Notes under the pieces: model-generated
Seen by the model: only the letters and a program-made list of their open reading frames with translations
What the model was told of the DNA's origin: nothing
Database searches by the model: none
Assembly: GCF_004011695.2 (NCBI RefSeq)
Contig: NC_082411.1
Coordinates: 1,286,001 to 1,350,000 of the forward strand
DNA: 64,000 nucleotides
Direction: 5' to 3'
From: Ascochyta rabiei
Taxonomy: Eukaryota > Ascomycota > Dothideomycetes > Pleosporales > Didymellaceae
Position numbers and translations under genes: made by a program
Shown here: piece by piece, positions 58,811 to 64,000 of the stretch
How positions within the stretch are numbered: position 1 is the first letter of the stretch
Layout of the letters: each line of letters starts with the position of its first letter

Positions 58811-60672
58811 ACGTACTCCACAAGCGAGCTGCCCACCCAAGCGAGCTGCCCACTTTTGCCAAGACCACACCAAACTTCACTCAACTCATAATGCCTCAAC
58901 GCAGCAACCTACTAAAGCCTTTTAATAAAACTGATATACAGCTTGCTCTTCAGGCAATTAAGTAAGACGCAACGCTAAGCGTGCGACGCGCAGCAGCAAT
59001 CTACAAAGTTCCTAGAAGAACACTAGACACTCGACGCGCAGGAACACTCTCTTAACGCAATTGCAAGCCTAACATAATAAGGATAACTAGCACTGAAGAG
59101 GAGGTGATTGTCCAGCATATACTAAAGCTAGACGAGCAAGGATACTTGCCCTAGCTTGCTAATGTAGAGGATATGGCCAATTCTCTGCTTGCTGAGCGCC
59201 ATCAGACCCCTGTTAGCAAGAACTGGGCTGCCAACTTCGTCAAACGTCGGCCAGAGCTTAAAGTCAAGTTTAATCGCAAGTACAACTACAAGAGAGCGCT
59301 TTGTAAGGATCCTAAGGTGATTGGCGACTGGTTCTAGCTTGTAGAGAATACTAAAGCTAAGTATAGTATCCTGGATAAAGACACCTATAACTTTAACAAA
59401 TCTGGCTTTATAATGGGCACTATATTAACAGGAGCTGTTGTCACAGGCTCTAAGCGTCGAGGGAGACCAAAGACAGTGCAGCAGGGCGACCGTGAGTGGA
59501 CAAGTATCATCCAGGGCATCAATGCAAAGGGCTGGTCTATCCCACCCTTCATCATCTTCTCTGGCAAGCACTACCTCTCAGCCTGGTACAAGGAGCCCAG
59601 TATACCTAACAACTAGGTTCTTAATATCTCTAATAATAGCTGGACTAACAATAAGCTTAGAGTTAAGTAGTTAAAGCACTTTAATAAGCACATAAAGGCG
59701 CGCACTGTTAGTAGCTACCAGCTGCTTATTCTGGACGGCCACGAGAGCCACAACTCGGTTAAATTCCACCAGTACTGTGAGGAGCACAAGATTATCACTC
59801 TGTGCATGCCTCCACACTCGTCGCACCTGCTGCAGCCACTTAACGTGGGTTGTTTCTCCCCATTAAAGAAGGCCTATGGCCGCCAAGCCGAGCAGCTGAT
59901 GCGCAGCAAGATCACGCGTATCACTAAACTTGAGTTCTTGCCGTGCTTTAAAGCTGCTTTTAATGCTTTAATTACTAATAGCAACATACAGGGAGGATTT
60001 AGAGGCGCTGGTCTAGTCCTATTTAACCCAGAGGCTGTAATATTAAAGCTTGAAGTACGCCTGCGCACACTAACACCACCTACTATAGACAACAGCACAT
60101 AGGAGTCTAAAACACCAAGCAACACCCTAGAATTTGGGTCTCAATCAAATCTGATTCGAGAGAGGATTCAGAGACACGCTAATAGCTCACCAACGCCCAT
60201 AGTTGACGCCCTTAATCAGCTCACCAAAGGCGCAGAGCTAATGGCGCATTCACTGGTTTTAGTGCGCAACCAGGTCGCTGACCTACAGGCAGCTAACGAG
60301 GCTGCTACACGTCGTAAATCACACAAAAGAAAGCAAATCCAGCGTGAAGGGACACTAACGTTTAGTGAGGGAGTGCGGCTAACTACTCTGAAGGAGTTTG
60401 AGGCCCGTAGTGATGGGAAGAAGGCAAAGAAGAGGTCACGCGTTGATGGGAGCACTCAGTCTTTAAGGCGCTGTGGCACATGTAGCAAGACAGGGCACAA
60501 CGCGCAAACATGCAGTAAAGATGCGCAGAGTACTATAGACTAGTACAGCTTACTATTTAGTACAGTATATTGCTGCTGTGTACTGTAGTATCGCGAAGTA
60601 GTTGTGGTGTTGGTGTGGTCTTGGCAAAAGTGGGCAGCTCGCTTGGGTGGGCAGCTCGCTTGTGGAGTACGT
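58811..60672 (+). mobile_element. pogo/Fot1-like DNA transposon, family 2
   Basis: 1,862 bases with TA duplications (58,809-58,810 and 60,673-60,674). Terminal repeats share the outer ACGTACTCCAC with family 1, but the inner doubled word is different: AAGCGAGCTGCCCAC twice. Much less mutated than family 1. Confidence 0.93.
58891..60543 (+). pseudogene. pogo/Fot1-like DDE transposase, family 2, nearly full length
   Basis: One continuous 551-codon frame with seven internal TAA/TAG codons and no frameshift. Order: psq-type helix-turn-helix (IQLALQAIK near residues 17-25; RRAAAIYKVPRRTLDTRRAG), CENP-B-type segment (WAANFVKRRPELKVKFNRKY), DDE domain, and a C-terminal basic region with zinc knuckle CGTCSKTGHNAQTC. 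Catalytic positions are N169 (YNFNKSGF), D282 (LILDGHESHNS) and N318 (LLQPLNVGCFSPLKKAY). Positions 282 and 318 have the 35-residue spacing of pogo/Fot1. Both Asn fit G-to-A changes in a TGA context. The enzyme is therefore inactive on two counts. Confidence 0.9.
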
Positions 60673-60674
60673 TA

Positions 60675-61192
60675 CTATATGTACCTGAATCTCTGAACCT
60701 GTTTATTGAGGAAACTAAGGTAGCTGATTGAAGGGAGTGATCGATTGACGCGAACTACCACGCAATTTTGTAAAAGTCAGCACGTCCCTCTTCTGTGGCA
60801 GTGCATCGCGCGGCTTGCCTCCTGCAGGTTTCTGGACCTCCAACCGTCCGCGATCTCCTTACTTTTGAGGTCGCTGCGCACCCTGCTATACCGACCGACG
60901 TCCACCTCATAGACGCCGACTCAAGCCTACTGCTGCTTCCGCTGCCGCCGCCGAGCACCTAGAAGCTGCGACTCCACGCTACGAACGAGCATTGAATGGG
61001 ACCACAAGTTTCACCAGATACGTCCGTCACATCTTTGAGCTTGCGGTCGTCTATCCTTTTACGATGCCTCGCCTCGCCGTGTTATGGGCCAACTTGCGTC
61101 CCTAGCTAATTCTCTGTGCAACTATATCCAGGGTTTTTGCGATCTTTGGATCTTCTGAAGAACAATCATACTCCTATTGCGCGACCTAAAAG
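60675..61192. other. no convincing gene
   Basis: This is near-normal composition. A 67-codon minus-strand frame (60,755-60,958) has no domain and low-complexity Ser/Gly. The stretch may be the former 5' flank of the kinase-like fragment. Confidence 0.35.
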
Positions 61193-61429
61193 ATGGTACA
61201 AATCAGATTCCAGACTGGTTTAAAGAGGAAAGACTGCCTCGGCGGCGGACTCACAGACATGGCGTACCTAGACGAGACCTCCAATACTGTTAAAAGGTTT
61301 CCTCATGAAGGAGATGAGCCCGCTATCGATGTTGAGAGACGGATATACGAGCGATTCCAGCAACACGGCGGACATATAGGTCTCCTGCAGTCTCATTGTC
61401 CGTTCGAACTCGGCATCCGCTTAGAATAG
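61193..61429 (+). pseudogene. truncated protein kinase N-lobe fragment
   Basis: A 78-codon open frame. The part TSNTVKRFPHEGDEPAIDVE, followed by RRIYERFQQHGGHIGLL and then IRLE, resembles the small lobe of fungal Ser/Thr kinase-like proteins: the VKRFPH Lys would be the ATP-binding Lys of strand 3 and the Glu in the DVERRIYER helix its partner. The frame ends in TAG right after IRLE, where the hinge and C-lobe should begin; no HRD or DFG motif is seen downstream. A degraded remnant of a kinase-like gene is the best reading. Confidence 0.55.
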
Positions 61430-61783
61430 ATTTCGAAATGATTTATAATAGGAGACAGCGTCTAACTTAAATAGCTATTAAGTATACTCCTTAGGACTAC
61501 TTTTCAACTTTTACACTAAAGAATTCAACCTAGTTCAATCTCCTCCGCACCTATTACAGCAAATCCCTAGATTAAAGAGGAATTTCCTTTCTCAATTGAT
61601 AACAGCTAAACAACTACAATTCCTGCGCGTCCATGGACCGCAAGCATAATCAGACGATCTACGACCGAGTCCTACCTTGACGCCTTGACCTCAATCATCA
61701 GTCTCCATAATAAACCTATTAACATCTGGTCTCAACTCCTTAGCATGATATACTTCTGTACAAGCGCGTTACGGCACTTATAT
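61430..61783. other. no gene seen
   Basis: AT-rich tail after the kinase fragment, without recognisable C-lobe or other gene. Confidence 0.4.
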
Positions 61784-62039
61784 TGTTCCAGTATAAGTAT
61801 CGAAGCATCTCGTTAGCAGGCACATCAGGAAGGATACTTATCGACATCATTGTTAAGGGACAGAGAGACAAGTGGTACGGTAATTGAATTCCATAAGTAA
61901 GTGTTCTGCAGGTGTTGTCGTAGGTGTCGTGCCTTGACAGTTACTGTCAAGGCTTCTTATACCTTTTTGCCGGCCAGATTACGTACACTAGCTAAGCATC
62001 CTGGTTCTTACTAAGGCAGTCACCGTGTGCACCGGCACA
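61784..62039 (-). repeat. solo LTR, same family as 26,491 and 47,081
   Basis: 256 bases. Its reverse complement starts TGTGCCGGTGCACACGGTGA and ends CTTATACTGGAACA, the least mutated copy in the window. There is no coding sequence or second LTR on either side. The flanks ATAT/ATAT may be a 4-base target duplication but are low complexity. Confidence 0.85.
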
Positions 62040-63868
62040 ATATATTTGTTAAAACAAGCTATCTTAAAGGAACATTAGCATTCTTAGATTTATAATTGTG
62101 GCTACTTTCTGCTTTAGTCTTTCTACACTATACTATATTCTTGCTGTATATATTTAAGCAGACTTATAGCAGCATATAGACTATAATAGTATTCTTATTA
62201 TAATCTAGGCTTCTTTAACATCTTTAATTCTATATACCTTTAGCCGCTAAGAACACGTTTAATAGCTTTACCTAGTTGCTGTTACTGTAGCTGCTACGCA
62301 AAGCCTTATATATTTGTTAACTATCTACTTTATAGAGTTAAGACACGCAGACTAAATTACTCTACACACTATCTTTAGATACCTAGTAGCTTTGCTAGCA
62401 CTATATGTATAGTGCAAACCTTACGCACTAGCTTACAGTAGATTGTTAAGAGCCTACATAGTATTAGTAGGGCTTAACAGCGTGGGAGGCGGCATATATG
62501 CAACAAAGCTGCTAGATAAACAGGTAGGAGTACGTTTTAGAGTACCTAACATTAGTTATACAACTATACACATCACCGCTATAACAGCTGCTTAGATCTT
62601 CTAGCATGGCCTATTGTCCGTAAGTTGTGGAAAGATCAGCCAATAAACGGGCAGCCGCAGTGTCCGTATCTAAGCAATGATCGTCTGTCAGTCGCCGAGA
62701 CCGAATCCTGTCGTTGCGTTTAGCTATGTTCAGCCAAGTCTAGAAACGTAGAGATCGTTGTATGAGAGCAGGCATCTGCAGTAAAAGAGGTTCAGCAAGT
62801 CAGCTATATATATTCACAATAATCCAAGAGATAGACTCACAACCAATTTGCCATGTGTGATTGTGTTCGAATTCGATTTTGTGATCTTGAGTTTGTGTAG
62901 CACAACCTGGTTGAGGGGAAAGACGCATGGAAGCTAATCAGAGCAATCGCAACTTTCGGCATATGTAAATCGAGCGCATGTAAAGGACAGTGGTAGATTC
63001 AATGTCGTTAAAGAGGGCGGTGTGTACGGTGCGAAGTTGCAAGTCGAGCGGGTTACGCAGGTCTCTGCAGATGCTCTACAGCGACCGTGGTCGCCGTAAT
63101 TGCTGCGCTCTAAGCCGACGGCTAAGGAAGGATTGTGATTGGCTGCAAGTCTGGTCAACATCCCACAATTCATGGTTGAAAAGACCGCTTACATTATTAC
63201 CGTGTGGGTGCTGTTGCCCTCTTTTCGTCCCTATTTAGTAAGATAGGAATGCATCCTGTGTGCTCATCGTCGTTATCGTCGACGGAGTTGTCGCGCGCTC
63301 GTTTCGACGGTACGAGAAGTGGATACGGGTGGGAGTGGGCAAGTAGGCGGCACGGCGTAAGCCGAATAACCAGACTTCCCCAGCCAGTTATAAGCCGATT
63401 GAAATTCTGCTGACGCCTGGGGGAAGCTGTAGGAAGTCGGACAGCCAAAGGATGATGCAATTATGCAGTTACAATCAGTGAGTGCTCTGCTGTATCTTGA
63501 CGACGACGCATATAGCTGACGACTGAGGGAGCGGGCAGAAGTTGTGCAGGTGACATGGGTATTTTCGACGCAGATCTTGGTTTTCCAGATTACAATGCGG
63601 GGCTAGAACACCAGTCCAACCAAGACCGACCGAACAAGGAATCCCTGCAAGCGTGCGCAACCGTACGATAAGATCAACTCTCTGCGCTGCCCCTATGCAA
63701 CTGTTCTACCCGCACCATTGTTTGCTTACAACCCCTCCCCCTAACACAAATCGACTTCACCGTACGTCGCGTTGAAGTGACGTGTCAACGCAGGTGCTTG
63801 GAGCAAACTCCTCGGTCTCAGCACAAGATATCAAACAAACTGAGTCTTACTGCACGCTCGCAATCGCA
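62040..63868. other. AT-rich then normal intergenic DNA
   Basis: 62,040-62,610 is TA-rich and RIP-like. From about 62,620 base composition is normal. Short frames at 62,934-63,173, 62,990-63,238, 63,197-63,460 and 63,475-63,660 overlap on opposite strands and show no domain. The last few hundred bases are probably the promoter and leader of the gene starting at 63,869. Confidence 0.4.
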
Positions 63869-64000
63869 ATGTCTATGCTTGAGCTGCCGGCCGAACTCAC
63901 GCAGCTCATAATTGACATCGTGGTGCATCACACCGAATTACAGCATGTCGTCAGGCTCCGAGAAACATGCCGTGCGTTGCCTCAGAACAGCCGTGGATTC
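63869..64000 (+). CDS. 5' end of a probable F-box-like gene, cut by the window edge
   Basis: An ATG in a CGCAATG context opens a frame of 44 codons that is still open at 64,000. It begins MSMLELPAELTQLIIDIVVH and continues with TELQHVVRLRETCRALPQ. The L-P-x-E-L-x-x-x-I-I-x-x-V start followed by a short helix and L-R-x-T-C-R is the usual layout of fungal F-box N-termini (also found before ankyrin repeats), where the protein binds Skp1 of an SCF ubiquitin ligase. Only the first 44 residues are visible, so the assignment is tentative. Confidence 0.5.
   Translation, partial: MSMLELPAELTQLIIDIVVHHTELQHVVRLRETCRALPQNSRGF

Noticed and set aside
59385..60125. minus-strand frames inside the family 2 transposon
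   Set aside because: Shadows of the plus-strand transposase, which has the DNA-binding region, DDE domain and zinc knuckle in order.

Overview
The window is ascomycete fungal DNA, most likely from a filamentous Dothideomycete close to Pleosporales. The reasons are short introns of 49-68 bases with canonical gt..ag ends, typical fungal gene families, and a large transposon block that looks damaged by repeat-induced point mutation (RIP). The species assignment is inference; no marker gene settles it.

Layout. (1) 1-7,486 is ordinary gene-bearing DNA. It holds the 3' end of an unknown gene, an Arg/Ser-rich RNA-processing-like protein, a purine-cytosine permease (FCY2/NCS1 type), a tRNA-Gln gene with an odd insert, and a secreted PhoD-type alkaline phosphatase. 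All three complete protein genes lie on the minus strand. (2) 7,487-48,700 is a nested transposon graveyard. It contains at least four Ty3/gypsy elements, one younger Ty1/copia element (37,681-45,004, with LTRs and TTAGG target duplication), one pogo-like DNA transposon, palindromic fold-back repeats inside telomere-like G-rich/C-rich minisatellites, and several unclassified repeats. Almost every reading frame is cut by TAG/TAA codons, and C in a TCA or CCA context is nearly absent while ACA and GCA remain. (3) 48,700-51,500 is a less damaged patch with one open ORF and one amber-riddled ORF. (4) 51,564-54,010 holds an NLR-type TPR remnant between long inverted repeats that carry a 44-base minisatellite. 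(5) 54,208-60,672 carries three more pogo-like elements: two of the same family as the earlier copy, and one better preserved relative. (6) 60,675-64,000 returns towards ordinary composition. It has a truncated protein-kinase fragment, a solo LTR, and the start of a probable F-box-like gene running off the window.

Relations. The insertion order can be read from nesting and damage: heavily mutated gypsy elements form the bed, a gypsy element with CTAAG duplications sits inside one of them, and the copia and pogo copies are younger and less mutated. No transposase or reverse transcriptase here is intact. The permease and the phosphatase could both serve nutrient scavenging, but nothing in the sequence shows that they are co-regulated. 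The most unusual items are the strict YCA mutation context, a GC-rich antisense gene-like segment carried inside the copia element, and the D-loop insertion in the tRNA.
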